64,000 bases of DNA, from contig NZ_CP021081.1 of NCBI RefSeq assembly GCF_003444775.1, positions 2,220,001-2,284,000 of the forward strand. The letters run 5' to 3'. The stretch comes from Deinococcus ficus. GTDB taxonomy: Bacteria; Deinococcota; Deinococci; Deinococcales; Deinococcaceae. The notes under the pieces were generated by a model, which was not told the DNA's origin, did not search any database, and was given only the letters and a program-made list of their open reading frames with translations. This document shows positions 52,468 to 62,150 of this stretch, piece by piece. The translations under genes were made by a program, and so were the position numbers. The first letter of the stretch is position 1. Each line of letters opens with the position of its first letter.

Positions 52468-52716
52468 TCAGTCGTCCCCGGCGTCCTCGTCGTCCGGGTC
52501 CGCGGGGCCAGGCAGGTCACCGGCCCCGGCCCAGTCGCCGGCCAGCACGGCGCGGACCGCCTCGATGCGTTCGCGGCAGGCGGCGTAGGCCTCCCTGGCT
52601 TCTTCCAGCAGGGGCAGCACGCGGTCCAGGTCGGCCTCGCCGGACTCCAGTTCCTGCGCGATGCGGGACAGCCGGGCGTAGGCCTCGCGGTAGGGCAGGG
52701 TCTCGGGGCGGGTCAT
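52468..52716 (-). CDS. xseB: Exodeoxyribonuclease VII small subunit
   Basis: An 82-residue helical subunit of exonuclease VII. PYREAYARLSRIAQELESGEADLDRVLPLLEEA shows the paired helices with the conserved L-E-x-G-E-x-x-L core (about 20-28), followed by an acidic tail (DPDDEDAGDD). Exo VII degrades single-stranded DNA ends during repair; the large subunit XseA is not in the window. ATG 52716 follows TACCAT by 6 nt. Confidence 0.87.
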   Translation of the reverse strand: MTRPETLPYREAYARLSRIAQELESGEADLDRVLPLLEEAREAYAACRERIEAVRAVLAGDWAGAGDLPGPADPDDEDAGDD

Positions 52717-52737
52717 GCGGTCATGGTAATGAAAAAC

Positions 52738-52761
52738 GCCCCTGCCGACAGGGGCAGGGGC
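52738..52761 (-). terminator. Terminator of the peptide-binding lipoprotein gene
   Basis: GCCCCTGCC / GGCAGGGGC, a perfect 9-bp stem with a 6-nt loop; on the minus strand it is followed by GTTTTTC. Confidence 0.85.
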
Positions 52762-52776
52762 AAGGTGGGCGGGGGC

Positions 52777-54597
52777 TCAGCCCTTGGTGAGGTTCTTCCA
52801 GAACGTCCCGGCGAAGCTGAAGCTGCTCATGGGGTTGTAGTTTTCGGCGCTGATGCCGCCGATGTTGTCGCGGTGCACGGTCACGCCGACGGGGCTGGGG
52901 AAGATCACGTACCAGGCGAGGTCCTGCGCGCGGCGGGCGATCTGGGCGTACAGCTCGTCGCGGCGGGCGGTGTCGGTGGTGCTGCGGGCCTCGTTGATCC
53001 AGGCGTCGATCTGCTCGTCCTTGGCGTTCAGGCGGCCGTTGTAGTAGCCCTCGGAGCTGTAGAAGGTGTGCACGAAGTTGTCCGGGTCGGCGTAGTCCGG
53101 CGCCCAGCTGGTCACGATCATCGGCTCGCCGCCCTTGTCGGCGTTGGCGATGATGTCGCTCCAGGGTTTGGCGACCACGTTGAGCTTGAACTTCGGGTTC
53201 AGGCTCTCGACGTTCTTCTTCAGCATCTCCATGGCGGTCTGCATGGTGGCGCTGCCAGCGCGGTAGGTCACGTTCATCGTGAAGCCGTTCTCCCAGACCT
53301 GACCGCCCCAGGCCTTCTGGAATTCGCTCTTGGCGGTGTCCAGGCTGAACTGCGCGGGTTCCAGGCTGGCATCGTAGCCGGGGAAGCTGTCGGGCAGCAG
53401 GAAGTTGCGGGGGGCGCCCTTGTCCAGCTGCACTTCCTTGATGTACAGAGGCACGTCGAACGCGGCGACGAAAGCCTTGCGGACGTTCACGTCGCTGAAG
53501 AAGTTGGCAGGGATGCCCTTGCCGTCCAGCTTGCCGCTGCCGATGGCGTCACCCTTGATGTTCTGGTTCATGCTCAGGGCGGTGGCGGTGGTGTCGGGCA
53601 GATCGTCCAGGACGGCCACGCCGGGCTTGCCGCGCAGCTGGTCCTCGATGATGGACCGGCCGCCGGTCTCGATGAAGTCGGCGTCGCCCTTCAGGAAGGC
53701 CTGGATGCGGGTGGCGGGCTCGGGCACCTTCTGGAGCAGGACGTTCTTGATGTTGGGCTCGCCGCCCCAGTAGTCGGTGAAGGCGGTCAGGGCGACGCTG
53801 TTGGCGTCACGCTTGACGAGCTTGTACGCGCCGGTGCCGCTGGGGTCGTTGTTCAGGGGGCTGCCGGCCAGGTCCACGCCCACGGCGTCCTTCCAGGTGG
53901 CTTCGGTGCCGTCCCACTCGCCGACTTCCTTGGCGTGCGCGCTGTCCACGACGCTCTGGCCGACGTACGCGAGCTTGCTCAGGAAGGCCGGGTCGGCCTT
54001 GGGCAGGGTGAAGACCAGGGTCTCGCCGTCGCACTTCACGGCGCCGCTGATCTTCTCCCAGGTGACGCTGGGGTCGTCCTTGGCGTTGCTGCCGGTACCG
54101 AGCAGGCTCTCGGCGATGAACCAGTTGCCGCTGTTGCCGGTGTTGGTGACCAGGTTGCGGCGGAAGCTGTACTCCGCGTCGGCGCAGGTCATGACGTTGC
54201 CGCTGTGGAACTTCACGCCTTCACGCAGGGTGAAGCGGTAGGTCTTGCCCTCGTCGCCCTCTTCCCATTCGGTGGCGAGCACGGGTTCGAGTTCACGCAG
54301 GCTGTTGCCTTTGTAGGTGACCAGGGTCTCGTAGATGTTCTCGACGATCTCGCCGCTGGCGGTGTCGTACGTGGTGCCGGGGTCCAGGGTGGGCACGTCG
54401 GCGCTGGACTGGATGACCAGCGTGCCGCCGCCGCTTCCGCTGCCGGTGGTGGCGGTGCCTTCCGTGCCGGTGCTTTCGCTGCCGGTGGTCGTGCCTTCGG
54501 TCGTGGTGGTCGTGTCGCTGCTCTTCTTGTCGCAGGCGGCCAGGGTCAGGGCCAGGGTGGTGAGCGCCAGGGCGCCGAGTTTGCGGTTCAGGATCAT
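52777..54597 (-). CDS. ABC transporter substrate-binding lipoprotein, family 5 (peptide/nickel)
   Basis: A 606-residue exported receptor. The signal ([22 protein letters not shown]) predicts lipidation of Cys22, followed by a disordered Ser/Thr/Gly stretch (23-60). The SBP_bac_5 domain (about 62-600) has [20 protein letters not shown] and [23 protein letters not shown]. It would bind oligopeptides; the permeases and ATPases are not next to it, so it may serve a transporter encoded elsewhere. ATG 54597 has a GGAGGA ribosome site 6 nt upstream. Confidence 0.9.
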   Translation of the reverse strand: MILNRKLGALALTTLALTLAACDKKSSDTTTTTEGTTTGSESTGTEGTATTGSGSGGGTLVIQSSADVPTLDPGTTYDTASGEIVENIYETLVTYKGNSLRELEPVLATEWEEGDEGKTYRFTLREGVKFHSGNVMTCADAEYSFRRNLVTNTGNSGNWFIAESLLGTGSNAKDDPSVTWEKISGAVKCDGETLVFTLPKADPAFLSKLAYVGQSVVDSAHAKEVGEWDGTEATWKDAVGVDLAGSPLNNDPSGTGAYKLVKRDANSVALTAFTDYWGGEPNIKNVLLQKVPEPATRIQAFLKGDADFIETGGRSIIEDQLRGKPGVAVLDDLPDTTATALSMNQNIKGDAIGSGKLDGKGIPANFFSDVNVRKAFVAAFDVPLYIKEVQLDKGAPRNFLLPDSFPGYDASLEPAQFSLDTAKSEFQKAWGGQVWENGFTMNVTYRAGSATMQTAMEMLKKNVESLNPKFKLNVVAKPWSDIIANADKGGEPMIVTSWAPDYADPDNFVHTFYSSEGYYNGRLNAKDEQIDAWINEARSTTDTARRDELYAQIARRAQDLAWYVIFPSPVGVTVHRDNIGGISAENYNPMSSFSFAGTFWKNLTKG

Positions 54598-54874
54598 GCG
54601 GGGTCCTCCGGGGGGTGGGGTGGGGGTCGCGGGCCCGGCCGGAACGGGAACATCAGGAAAATGCAGAGGGCTGAATCGGGAGGGGCGCGCGGGGGTACAA
54701 CAGTGGCTCACCTTAGACCCCCTGGATGAGGGCTCCCGTGGCTCTGCATGAAGGTTTCAAGAAGGTCGTTCAGGCAGGGATCAGTCCAGATCGTGAAATT
54801 TGCCCATTGGCACCTGCATGAGGATTGAGAGGCCCCCCACACCGACCTTGAGTGCGCCCGTGTAAGGTTTCCTA
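54598..54874. other. Intergenic region between the peptide-binding lipoprotein gene and hslO
   Basis: No gene is supported. It contains a possible minus-strand -10 for the lipoprotein gene (TAAGGT, 54710-54715) and the hslO -10 (TAAGGT, 54863-54868, 6 nt before its ATG). The two -10 boxes are identical in sequence and face apart. Confidence 0.45.
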
Positions 54875-55807
54875 ATGACTGACGCGACGACCCCCATCCA
54901 CCCGGCCAGCCGCCCCGGTTCCTTCCTGCTGCGCGGCACCGCCGCCGGCAACACCCTGCGGCTGGTCGGCATGGACTCCACGGCCGTGGTCGAGGACGCC
55001 CGCGTCCGCCACGACCTCAGCAAGACTGCCACCGCCGCCCTGGGCCGCACCATGACCGCCGCCGCGCTGCTCGCCACCGTGCTCGGCAAACGCAGCGACA
55101 GCCGCGTCACCGTCCGCGTGGACGGCGGCGGCCCCGCCGGCCTGATCGTCGGGGAAGGCAGCGTGAACGGACAGGTCCGCGGCTACCTGGGCCACCCGCA
55201 CGCCGACCTGCCGCTGCGCGACACCGACGGCAAACTGGACGTCAGCGGCCTGGTCGGCACCGACGGGGAACTCGCGGTCACGCGGCTGCTCGACAACGGG
55301 GAACCCTACACCGGCAGCATTCACCTCACCAGCGGCGAGATCGCCGAGGACGTCAGCACCTACCTGGGCGTGTCCGAACAGATCCCCAACGCCGTGCTGC
55401 TCGGCGTGTACGAGGAAGGCGAGCGGGTGCACCGCGCCGGCGGCCTGCTGATCCAGGCCATGCCCGGCGTGACCGACGAGACCCTCGCCCGCCTGGAAGC
55501 CAACGTGCGCGCCTTCGGGCAGATCACCGACCACCTGCGCCGCGGCACCCTGATGGAAGCCATGCACGCCATCACCGACGGCCTGGACCTCACGCTCGCC
55601 CCCAGCGCGCAGGAGGCCGCCTTCGCCTGCCGCTGCTCGCGCGACAAGGCGCTGGACAGCCTGAAGTTCTTCGACATGCACGAGCGCCAGGAGATGATCA
55701 ACGCCGGCGGACAGGGCGTGCACTGCCACTGGTGCGGCGAGCACTACCACCTCTCCCCCGAGGAGATCGCCGCGCTGGACGACGAACAGCCCCGCGCCAA
55801 CGCCTGA
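54875..55807 (+). CDS. hslO: Redox-regulated chaperone Hsp33
   Basis: A 310-residue holdase chaperone activated by oxidation. The zinc-binding cysteines are all present: Cys252 and Cys254 (ACRC) and Cys284 and Cys287 (CHWC), the C-x-C ... C-x2-C pattern. The core domain starts with [15 protein letters not shown]. Under hypochlorous or peroxide stress it releases zinc, unfolds and binds aggregating proteins, a fitting gene for an oxidation-resistant organism. ATG 54875 follows TAAGGT by 6 nt. Confidence 0.95.
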   Translation: MTDATTPIHPASRPGSFLLRGTAAGNTLRLVGMDSTAVVEDARVRHDLSKTATAALGRTMTAAALLATVLGKRSDSRVTVRVDGGGPAGLIVGEGSVNGQVRGYLGHPHADLPLRDTDGKLDVSGLVGTDGELAVTRLLDNGEPYTGSIHLTSGEIAEDVSTYLGVSEQIPNAVLLGVYEEGERVHRAGGLLIQAMPGVTDETLARLEANVRAFGQITDHLRRGTLMEAMHAITDGLDLTLAPSAQEAAFACRCSRDKALDSLKFFDMHERQEMINAGGQGVHCHWCGEHYHLSPEEIAALDDEQPRANA

Positions 55808-55820
55808 ACCCACACCGTGC

Positions 55821-56846
55821 CTAGAGCGCGGCCTGCCAGGGGTGCCCCGGAACCACGCGGTCCAGGGCGCCTCTGAGCCATGCCCGGGCCACCGGGTCCA
55901 GCGTGGGCGCCACCCGCCGGAAGTCCGCCTCGTCCTTCGGGCGGGGGGGGCGCCCGGGCATCCCCGCCTTGAACAGCAGCGCCACCTCCGGCGCCAGGAA
56001 CGGCCAGCCCCGCCCGTCCACGCGCCGCACCTCCGCCAGCGGCCGGGTGACCGCCGGGTCCCGCCGGTAATGCCAGGTGCCGCCGCTCAGGTCCGTGAAC
56101 ATCAGGTCCAGCATCAGCACGTCCGGCAGCGCCGGGTGGCGGGCATGCACCTGATGGTGCGGCGGAACGACCGGAGCGTCCCAGACGGCGTACTGCCCGT
56201 CCAGGACCGCGTCGGTACGCCAGCCCCGGGCATGCAGATTCGCCCGTACGGCGTCCTGCGCCTCGTAGGGCAGCACCACGTCCAGGTCGTCGTGCGGGCG
56301 GGTCACGCGCCCCAGGTGCAGGTCCATTGCCCCGCCCGCCGCGAACATCCACGGCGCCTCCAGGCCACGCAGGGCGTCCGCCACGAAGGCCAGGGGCGCC
56401 CAGCCGACCACCCCGGCGTGCCGCGCCGTGGCCGGCTCTTCCAGAGCCTGATCGGCGGCCTCGCGGCCGGCAGCGCGGTACACCTGCCGGTACTGCGCGG
56501 CTGCGGCCGCGTCGGCCCGCAGCAGGGCCCGCAGCGCCTGCTGCCGCGCCCGCCAGCCGCTGTCATGCGCGGGAAACACGAGCCGCCAGCCGCCCGGGTG
56601 CGCCCAGCCGTCCGGCCCAGGCACGTACCCGAGGGCGCGCAGCACCGCCTGAGCGGCCGGGTCCGGCGTTTCGGGCAGCAGGTCCACGTGCAGTTCCGGG
56701 ACGTCCAGGTCCGCCAGGGCCGGCACGCTGCCCGGCCCGCCCGGCGCCACGTGGAACACGCCGTCCGCCCGGTGCCGGGCATGGAAGTCGCCCAGGTGCA
56801 GGCGCAGGTTGGCGGCAGCGGCAGTCAGGTCTGGGAGGGTAGGCAT
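55821..56846 (-). CDS. Fusion of a GrpB-like domain and an AadB/LinA-type nucleotidyltransferase domain
   Basis: A 341-residue protein made of two nucleotidyltransferase-fold units. Residues about 15-135 resemble GrpB/UPF0157 (GSVPALADLDVPELHVDLLP, ALGYVPGP, then FRALLRADA-type helix), but the conserved catalytic Lys/His residues are weak. Residues about 160-341 carry GGAMDLHLG (171-179) and HDDLDV (185-190), the N-terminal motif of AadB/LinA-type adenylyltransferases (aminoglycoside or lincosamide resistance). Substrate unknown. The GAGGGG preceding the ATG may act as ribosome site. Convergent with hslO, 13 bp apart. Confidence 0.75.
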   Translation of the reverse strand: MPTLPDLTAAAANLRLHLGDFHARHRADGVFHVAPGGPGSVPALADLDVPELHVDLLPETPDPAAQAVLRALGYVPGPDGWAHPGGWRLVFPAHDSGWRARQQALRALLRADAAAAAQYRQVYRAAGREAADQALEEPATARHAGVVGWAPLAFVADALRGLEAPWMFAAGGAMDLHLGRVTRPHDDLDVVLPYEAQDAVRANLHARGWRTDAVLDGQYAVWDAPVVPPHHQVHARHPALPDVLMLDLMFTDLSGGTWHYRRDPAVTRPLAEVRRVDGRGWPFLAPEVALLFKAGMPGRPPRPKDEADFRRVAPTLDPVARAWLRGALDRVVPGHPWQAAL

Positions 56847-56910
56847 CCCCTCAGTTCAGCATGCGGGCCCGGAACGGCGCATCGGCCAGCTGACCTGCCG
56901 GCCGGCCCCC

Positions 56911-57954
56911 TCAGCCGTAGCGCTTCAGGAACTCGTCGCGGGGCAGCCACGCCATCTTCGGGGTGCCCTCGCTGGGCGTGCGGGTGGTGCCGTAGGCCAT
57001 TCTCAGCAGCCGGAACCCCAGGCCGTACAGCCGCGCGCGGGCGGGCGGCAGGTCTAGCAGCTGAAAGCCGCTCTTCTCCAGCGGCCCGTGAAAGAGCGTC
57101 ACCGCGAACACCGCCTGCGCGCCGTGCAGTTCGGGCCTTTCCTTCAGGGCGCGGGCCACGTCCTTCAGGCTGCGCTGGTAGGCGCGGTACGTGCCCAGCA
57201 GGTTGAACGAGGCGAGGCCCACCAGCCGCGCCGAATTCAGGTGCAGTTCCGCGGTGGGCGTGGCCCGCGGCAGCGGCAGCGGGTCCGGCGCGTGCTCCAG
57301 TGGCGCGACCTTCATCACCGCGTCGTACCGGCCCGACAGGTCGATCAGCGCCGAGCGCTCGGCGTAACGGTCCTCCACCACCCGCTGGTACAGGTGGCTC
57401 AGCAGGTCGCGGGGCGTCCCCGGCCGCAGTTCCGGCAGGGCCCGCACCGGCACCGCCCGGAACCCCAGGGCCTTCAGGTGGCCCAGCGTGGCCGCCAGCT
57501 CGGACGGCGGCACGCGCAGCACTTGGCCCGGCTCGGCCCGGCGGGCCGGGAGGGGCAGCGGGTGCAGGCCCAGCCCGGCGAGGCGCCGCACGTCCGCGGG
57601 GCCAAGCCCGGCCGCGTCCCAGGCCGTGACCGCCTGCCCCGCCGCCGCCTCCAGGCGGGTGACGTGCCTGGGCGTGCCCGCGCCGGCCAGTTCATGTCCG
57701 GCGCGGGTGGCGGCGCGCAGATCCGCGTCCAGGCTGGCCGGGACCAGCAGCGTGGCCTGCACGCCCGCGTCCCCCAGGGCCGCCAGGGCCGTGCTCCACT
57801 CGGCGCCCGACCCGACCGGCACGGTCAGGCCCAACTCCGGCCGGCCGGGGTGCCCGCCGTGCCACGCCCCGAACGCCCCGGCACGCAGCAGGGCGCGCAG
57901 CGCGGTGTCGGGAAGGTGGGCGGCCGGGCCGGGAGACGCAGGGGACGCGGGCAT
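56911..57954 (-). CDS. Degenerate polysaccharide-deacetylase fold with C-terminal YkoP domain
   Basis: A 347-residue protein. The N-terminal half (about 40-190) follows the NodB barrel, but the motif expected as T-F-D-D-G-P reads [10 protein letters not shown] (about 43-52), so both metal-binding Asp residues are missing, and the later His motif is also absent; it is probably a pseudoenzyme. The C-terminal half (about 240-345) matches the YkoP-type domain ([36 protein letters not shown]). It stands next to glycosyltransferase genes. ATG 57954 follows TACAGT by 6 nt. Confidence 0.72.
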   Translation of the reverse strand: MPASPASPGPAAHLPDTALRALLRAGAFGAWHGGHPGRPELGLTVPVGSGAEWSTALAALGDAGVQATLLVPASLDADLRAATRAGHELAGAGTPRHVTRLEAAAGQAVTAWDAAGLGPADVRRLAGLGLHPLPLPARRAEPGQVLRVPPSELAATLGHLKALGFRAVPVRALPELRPGTPRDLLSHLYQRVVEDRYAERSALIDLSGRYDAVMKVAPLEHAPDPLPLPRATPTAELHLNSARLVGLASFNLLGTYRAYQRSLKDVARALKERPELHGAQAVFAVTLFHGPLEKSGFQLLDLPPARARLYGLGFRLLRMAYGTTRTPSEGTPKMAWLPRDEFLKRYG

Positions 57955-58011
57955 GCCCGCACTGTACCCGGGCCGGGCCGGGTTCCTGCTCCGCTCTCAT
58001 GTCCGGCGTCG

Positions 58012-58017
58012 TATCCT
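58012..58017 (+). promoter_or_regulatory. -10 hexamer for the GT4 gene
   Basis: TATCCT, 54 nt before ATG 58072; divergent from TACAGT (57961-57966), the -10 of the NodB-YkoP gene. The GT4 transcript has a leader with the ribosome site CCGGAG. Confidence 0.45.
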
Positions 58018-58071
58018 CGCGTGAGCGATGCGCCGACCCCTGCCCCGACCCGCCCGTCCCGGAGTGCCCGC

Positions 58072-59304
58072 ATGACCCTGCGGTCCCTGCGGATCGGGCT
58101 GTTCACCGACACGTACCTGCCCGACCACAACGGCATCGTGACCAGCGTGTCCCTGCTGAGCGACGAGCTGAAGGCCCAGGGGCATCAGGTCGAGGTGGTC
58201 GCGCCGGACTTCCCGGAGCACGTGGAAACCCGCGAGGACGTGCGGCGCGTGAGCAGCGTGCAGTACCTGTTCCTGCCCACCTACCGCCTCGCGTGGCCCA
58301 GCCGCCGGGACTTCGACTGCCGCTACGACCTGATCCACACGCACACGCCCCTCACGCTGGGCCTGGCCGGGATGCGGCTGGCCCGCAAGTGGCGCATTCC
58401 GCAGGTGGCGACGTACCACACGCACCTGGAGGCGTACGCGCACTACGTGCCGGGCCTGGCGAGCGTGCAGCAGAAGACCGGCATCGTGACCCGCGCCGCC
58501 TCCCTGATGTACGGCACGGCCGACACGGTCATCACCCCAACGGTCGGCATGATGGACGTCCTGAACGCCATGCAGGTCAAGCGCGCGGTGGTCATTCCCA
58601 CCAGCGTGGACCCCCGCGTGCTGGAAAGCGCCCCGGACGTCCCCAGCCCCTGGCCGGCCGGGTGCCGGCGCCTGATCACGGTGGGCCGGCTGGCGCGCGA
58701 GAAACGCTTCGATCTGGTGCTGGACACCCTGCCGGCCCTGCCGGACGCGCACCTGTGCGTGCTGGGCGAGGGCCCGGAACGCGACGCGCTGGAAGCGCAC
58801 GCCCGCGCGCTGGGCGTGGCGGACCGCGTGACCTTCCTGGGCGTGAAGCCCTGGCGGGAAATCGGCGGGTACTACCGGCACGCGGAGGTGTTCGTGTTCG
58901 CCAGCGTCACCGAGACGCAGGGCCTGGTGCTGCAGGAGGCGCAGCTGATGGGCCTGCCGGTCGTGGCGGTCGGGGCGCGCGGCACCCTGACCGGCGTGCA
59001 CGACGGCGTGAGCGGGCACCTCGTCGCCCCGGGCGACGTGCCGGCCCTGGTGCGGCACACCCGCGCGCTGCTGGACGACCCTGTTCTCTACGCGCGCATG
59101 TCCGCCGAGGCGCGCCGCTTCGGCGGCACCACCACCCCGCAGGGCGTGGCGCAGCAGGTGCTGGAGGTCTACGCGCGGGCGCTGCGCATCCCGGTGTCGC
59201 AGATCAGCCGGAATCCCGGGCCGGGTCCGGACGGTCCCCCGCGGGACCGGGAGCCGGCTCCGGAACGCGGTCATCCCCGAAGTAGCCTCGCGTCCTTCCC
59301 GTGA
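58072..59304 (+). CDS. Glycosyltransferase family 4
   Basis: A 410-residue GT-B enzyme that moves a sugar from a nucleotide donor to a lipid or glycan. N-terminal [18 protein letters not shown] (about 7-24) is the acceptor domain; the donor domain has [14 protein letters not shown] (about 205-218), the E-x7-E motif in [10 protein letters not shown] (about 281-290), and [15 protein letters not shown]. It is most like diacylglycerol glucosyltransferase/PimB enzymes. Start ATG 58072 has a GGAG ribosome site; an earlier in-frame GTG at 58021 lies too close to the -10. The low-complexity tail overlaps the converging GT2 gene by 101 bp. Confidence 0.88.
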   Translation: MTLRSLRIGLFTDTYLPDHNGIVTSVSLLSDELKAQGHQVEVVAPDFPEHVETREDVRRVSSVQYLFLPTYRLAWPSRRDFDCRYDLIHTHTPLTLGLAGMRLARKWRIPQVATYHTHLEAYAHYVPGLASVQQKTGIVTRAASLMYGTADTVITPTVGMMDVLNAMQVKRAVVIPTSVDPRVLESAPDVPSPWPAGCRRLITVGRLAREKRFDLVLDTLPALPDAHLCVLGEGPERDALEAHARALGVADRVTFLGVKPWREIGGYYRHAEVFVFASVTETQGLVLQEAQLMGLPVVAVGARGTLTGVHDGVSGHLVAPGDVPALVRHTRALLDDPVLYARMSAEARRFGGTTTPQGVAQQVLEVYARALRIPVSQISRNPGPGPDGPPRDREPAPERGHPRSSLASFP

Positions 59305-59941
59305 TGTTCCGGTACTGCTGCAGCAGGAACGGCACCAGGCCCTGATCCAGGCGCCGGCCGCTGGTCTCCACCAGCGCGCCCGGCACGTACGCCACGTCGC
59401 CCAGGCGCGCCAGGGCCTGCCCCAGGATGACGTCCTCGTACGCCTCCACGTCCAGCGGGTACCCGCCGGCCAGCTGCGCGGCGCGGCGCGAGTACGCCAT
59501 GTTCGCGCCGCCCAGGTTCGGTTTGTCCAGCACCCGGCACACGTGCAGGAACGCGCTGTAACTGACCTCCGAGAGCTTCACCAGCGCTGGGGACACCCCG
59601 GAAAAGCGCATCGGGCCGTACAGGCCCACCCGGCCCGGCGCGGCGGCGTCCAGTCGCTCCAGCCACTCGGGCACGGGCGTGGAGTCCGCGTCGGTGGTCG
59701 CCACCCAGTCGGTGTGGGCGGCGTCCAGGCCCAGCTGCCGGGCGCGGGCCACGCCGCGGTCCGGGCAGGGCAGCACCTGGGCGCCCCAGGCGCGGGCGAC
59801 GGCGGCGGTGTCGTCGCGGCTGCCGTTGTCCACCACGATCACCTGCGCCGGACCGCGGGTCTGCCGTTCCAGCGCGCGCAGGGTAGTGGGCAGGTACTTC
59901 GCCTCGTTGCGGGCGGGAATGACGACCGTGAACTCGGGCAT
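59204..59941 (-). CDS. Glycosyltransferase family 2
   Basis: A 245-residue GT-A enzyme. [18 protein letters not shown] (4-21), the Asp in [11 protein letters not shown] (about 35-45), the D-x-D-like DADS (about 85-88) and the downstream GGANMAYSR and [16 protein letters not shown] regions are all as expected. It would transfer one sugar residue to an undefined acceptor. ATG 59941 follows TACGCT by 8 nt. It converges with the GT4 gene and the 3' ends overlap by 101 bp, a tail-to-tail overlap of unusual length. Confidence 0.87.
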   Translation of the reverse strand: MPEFTVVIPARNEAKYLPTTLRALERQTRGPAQVIVVDNGSRDDTAAVARAWGAQVLPCPDRGVARARQLGLDAAHTDWVATTDADSTPVPEWLERLDAAAPGRVGLYGPMRFSGVSPALVKLSEVSYSAFLHVCRVLDKPNLGGANMAYSRRAAQLAGGYPLDVEAYEDVILGQALARLGDVAYVPGALVETSGRRLDQGLVPFLLQQYRNITGRTRGYFGDDRVPEPAPGPAGDRPDPARDSG

Positions 59942-60016
59942 GTCCGCCCAGCGTAGCAGGCGGGCCGCGAAGCAGATCAGCGCATGCCGGGGAGCGCAGC
60001 GTGTAGGTTGGGGGGC

Positions 60017-61309
60017 ATGTCCGCCCCGCGTTCCCTTCACGACCGCGTTCCGCTGAAACCGGGCACGGCGCCGGCCATCCTGGCGGCGTTCATCACCCTG
60101 GGCTGCGCGGAATTCGTGCGCAGCGGCCTGTACTCCGGGTACCTGATTCCGTTCATCGACGCGAAGAACCACATGTTCCACCTGCCGGCGGCGGTGGGCG
60201 GCCTGGCCTGGACGACGCACCTGGTCGCCGACACCCTGATGCGCGGCCCGGCGGGGCTGCTGCTGCAGCGTCACGGGCCGCGCAAGGTGGTGATGGCCGG
60301 GGCGGTGCTGTGCCTGGCGGCGCTGAGTCTGCTGCTGGTGGCGAAGAGTGCATGGATGATCCTGCTGATCGCGGCGCTGCACGGCATCGGATTCTCGCCG
60401 TTCTGGCCGGCTGCGATGAATCTCACGGCGGACGCGGCGAAACCCGGGTACGAGGGCCGGGTGCTGACGGTCGTGAGCACGTCGGTGATGCCGCTGAGTG
60501 CGCTGGGGACCTTCACGTACGCCCTGGTGGCGAAAAACAGCGACACGGTGCCCCTACTGACCAGCGTCAGTCTAGGTGGGCTGGCGCTGGCACTGACCCT
60601 GCTCCTGCCGCTGCGCCGCCTGATCCAGACGACCGGCGGCACCGACCCTGTCCCCGGCCGGCCCCGGCTGCAGAAGGCCCTGATGCCGGCGCTGCTGCCC
60701 CTGCTGCCGGCCGCGCTGATGCAGACCCTCACGCAGTCCCTGGCGGGCGCGTACATCATCCGCGTGATGGGGGATTTCGGGCTGGAACTGTGGCAACTCG
60801 TCGCGGTGCTGGTGGTGGGCGGCGTGGTGGCGTTTGCCAGCATGCCCTTCACCGGCCGGATCGCCGACCGGGGCCGCGCGCAGCTGGCGCTGACGGTGGG
60901 GTTCCTGCTGGTGGGCCTGGGCATGCTGAGCTTCCTGCTGCACCCGCCGCTGGCCGCGCTGTTCCTGATCGCGCCGGTGGTGGGCCTGGGGTACGCGTTC
61001 CTCACGCCCGGCTGGGCGGCGCTGGTCGCGCAGATGCTGCCCGAGTCGCAGCGGCCGGCCGCGTGGGGCGTGATCATGACCGTGGAAAGCGCCGGGCAGG
61101 CCGGCGGGCCGGCGGTGGGCGCCGTGGCACTGCAGGCGGCCGGGGCGGGCGGCCCGTTCGGACTGGCGGGGGTGCTGGCGCTGCTCACGGCCGCGGGGTA
61201 CCTGGTGTTCCGCCGGCACTTCCAGACGCCGCACCTGATCGCGGCCCGCACCTCCGGTGGGGTGGCGTCCGAGGCGGTACCGGGCCCCGGGGCGGGCCAG
61301 GCGGACTGA
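60017..61309 (+). CDS. Major facilitator superfamily transporter
   Basis: A 430-residue membrane protein with about 12 hydrophobic segments and MFS-type half-repeat loops ([14 protein letters not shown], about 85-98, and [14 protein letters not shown], about 283-296, both resembling the G-x-x-x-D/H-R-x-G-R-R/K motif). It may export or flip a sugar, lipid or drug. TAGGTT ends 7 nt before the ATG. Its stop is 1 bp from the NodB-type gene, so those two form an operon; a role in moving the glycan precursor made by the neighbours is inference. Confidence 0.85.
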   Translation: MSAPRSLHDRVPLKPGTAPAILAAFITLGCAEFVRSGLYSGYLIPFIDAKNHMFHLPAAVGGLAWTTHLVADTLMRGPAGLLLQRHGPRKVVMAGAVLCLAALSLLLVAKSAWMILLIAALHGIGFSPFWPAAMNLTADAAKPGYEGRVLTVVSTSVMPLSALGTFTYALVAKNSDTVPLLTSVSLGGLALALTLLLPLRRLIQTTGGTDPVPGRPRLQKALMPALLPLLPAALMQTLTQSLAGAYIIRVMGDFGLELWQLVAVLVVGGVVAFASMPFTGRIADRGRAQLALTVGFLLVGLGMLSFLLHPPLAALFLIAPVVGLGYAFLTPGWAALVAQMLPESQRPAAWGVIMTVESAGQAGGPAVGAVALQAAGAGGPFGLAGVLALLTAAGYLVFRRHFQTPHLIAARTSGGVASEAVPGPGAGQAD

Positions 61310-61310
61310 G

Positions 61311-62099
61311 ATGCGCCTGCCCGCTCCGGTGCGCGTGGCCGCGCGGCTGATGGGGCCCTGGCTGCAGCGCGTGCCGTGGCGCCGGCTGCTGGTGCGGGCG
61401 GCGCAGGGAGCAGCCGGCCTGACGGTGGGCGGCGTCCTGGCGGGCGAGGTGCTGGGCCGCGGGGCCGGGTGGGGCGCGCTGGGTCCCGGGGACCGGGCGG
61501 GGAACCGGGTGGCGGTGACCTTCGACGACGGGCCGAGTGAGCGCACGCCGGAGCTGCTGGCGGTGCTGGCGCGGCACGGAGCGGGGGCGACCTTCTACGT
61601 GACCCGCCCGGCCGTTCAGGCGAACGCGGCGGCCTTTCAGCTGATCCGCGAGGCGGGGCATGGGCTGGAGGCGCACGGGCGCTGGCACCGGCACGCGCTG
61701 ACGCTGTGGCCGTGGCGGGAGTGGGCGCAGGTGGCGTGGCACCCGCGGGCGCGGGAGGCGGGGCCGTGGCAGTACCGCCCGCCGTACGGGGGGCACAGTC
61801 CCTTCACGCGGCTGTTCGCTGCGCTGCTGGAGCGGCAGGTGGCGCTGTGGGACGTGGAGGGCCGCGACTGGACGGCCGGGGAGCCGGGCGCGCTGGCGCG
61901 GGCGGTGCTGGCGCAGGTGCAGCCGGGCAGCGTGATCCTGCTGCACGACGGGCCGGCGGTGACGCCCGCGCTGCTGGACGAACTGCTGGCCGGGCTGGCG
62001 GCGCGGGGCCTGCGGGCAGTGCGGGCGGACGAACTGCCCATGCGGCGCATCGGGCTGCGGGCGGGCCTGCGGCGGCTGCCGCGCAGTTACGGCCGCTGA
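61311..62099 (+). CDS. Polysaccharide deacetylase (NodB homology domain)
   Basis: A 262-residue membrane-associated enzyme with a catalytic-looking NodB barrel. A hydrophobic N-terminus (about 25-50) is followed by VAVTFDDGPSERTPELL (motif 1, about 68-84), EAHGRWH (about 125-131, the metal-binding H-x3/4-H), WQYRPPYGG (motif 3, Arg, about 154-162) and ILLHDGPA (motif 5, His, about 207-214). It should remove N-acetyl groups from an aminosugar. Coupled to the MFS gene 1 bp upstream and near two glycosyltransferases. Confidence 0.9.
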   Translation: MRLPAPVRVAARLMGPWLQRVPWRRLLVRAAQGAAGLTVGGVLAGEVLGRGAGWGALGPGDRAGNRVAVTFDDGPSERTPELLAVLARHGAGATFYVTRPAVQANAAAFQLIREAGHGLEAHGRWHRHALTLWPWREWAQVAWHPRAREAGPWQYRPPYGGHSPFTRLFAALLERQVALWDVEGRDWTAGEPGALARAVLAQVQPGSVILLHDGPAVTPALLDELLAGLAARGLRAVRADELPMRRIGLRAGLRRLPRSYGR

Positions 62100-62138
62100 G
62101 GCCCGGCGCGCGTTCCAGAAGCCCCGGGCCGGGCGGGG

Positions 62139-62144
62139 CATAAT
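62139..62144 (+). promoter_or_regulatory. -10 hexamer for the HtrA-like protease gene
   Basis: CATAAT ends 6 nt before the ATG at 62151, one mismatch from TATAAT. Confidence 0.5.
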
Positions 62145-62150
62145 CCGGGC

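Noticed and set aside
51520..54729. Very long open frame on the plus strand opposite the acyltransferase, xseB and peptide-binding genes
   Set aside because: It is a reverse-frame effect of high G+C; the minus strand encodes clear protein families with promoters, and the plus frame gives low-complexity Gly/Ala/Val sequence.
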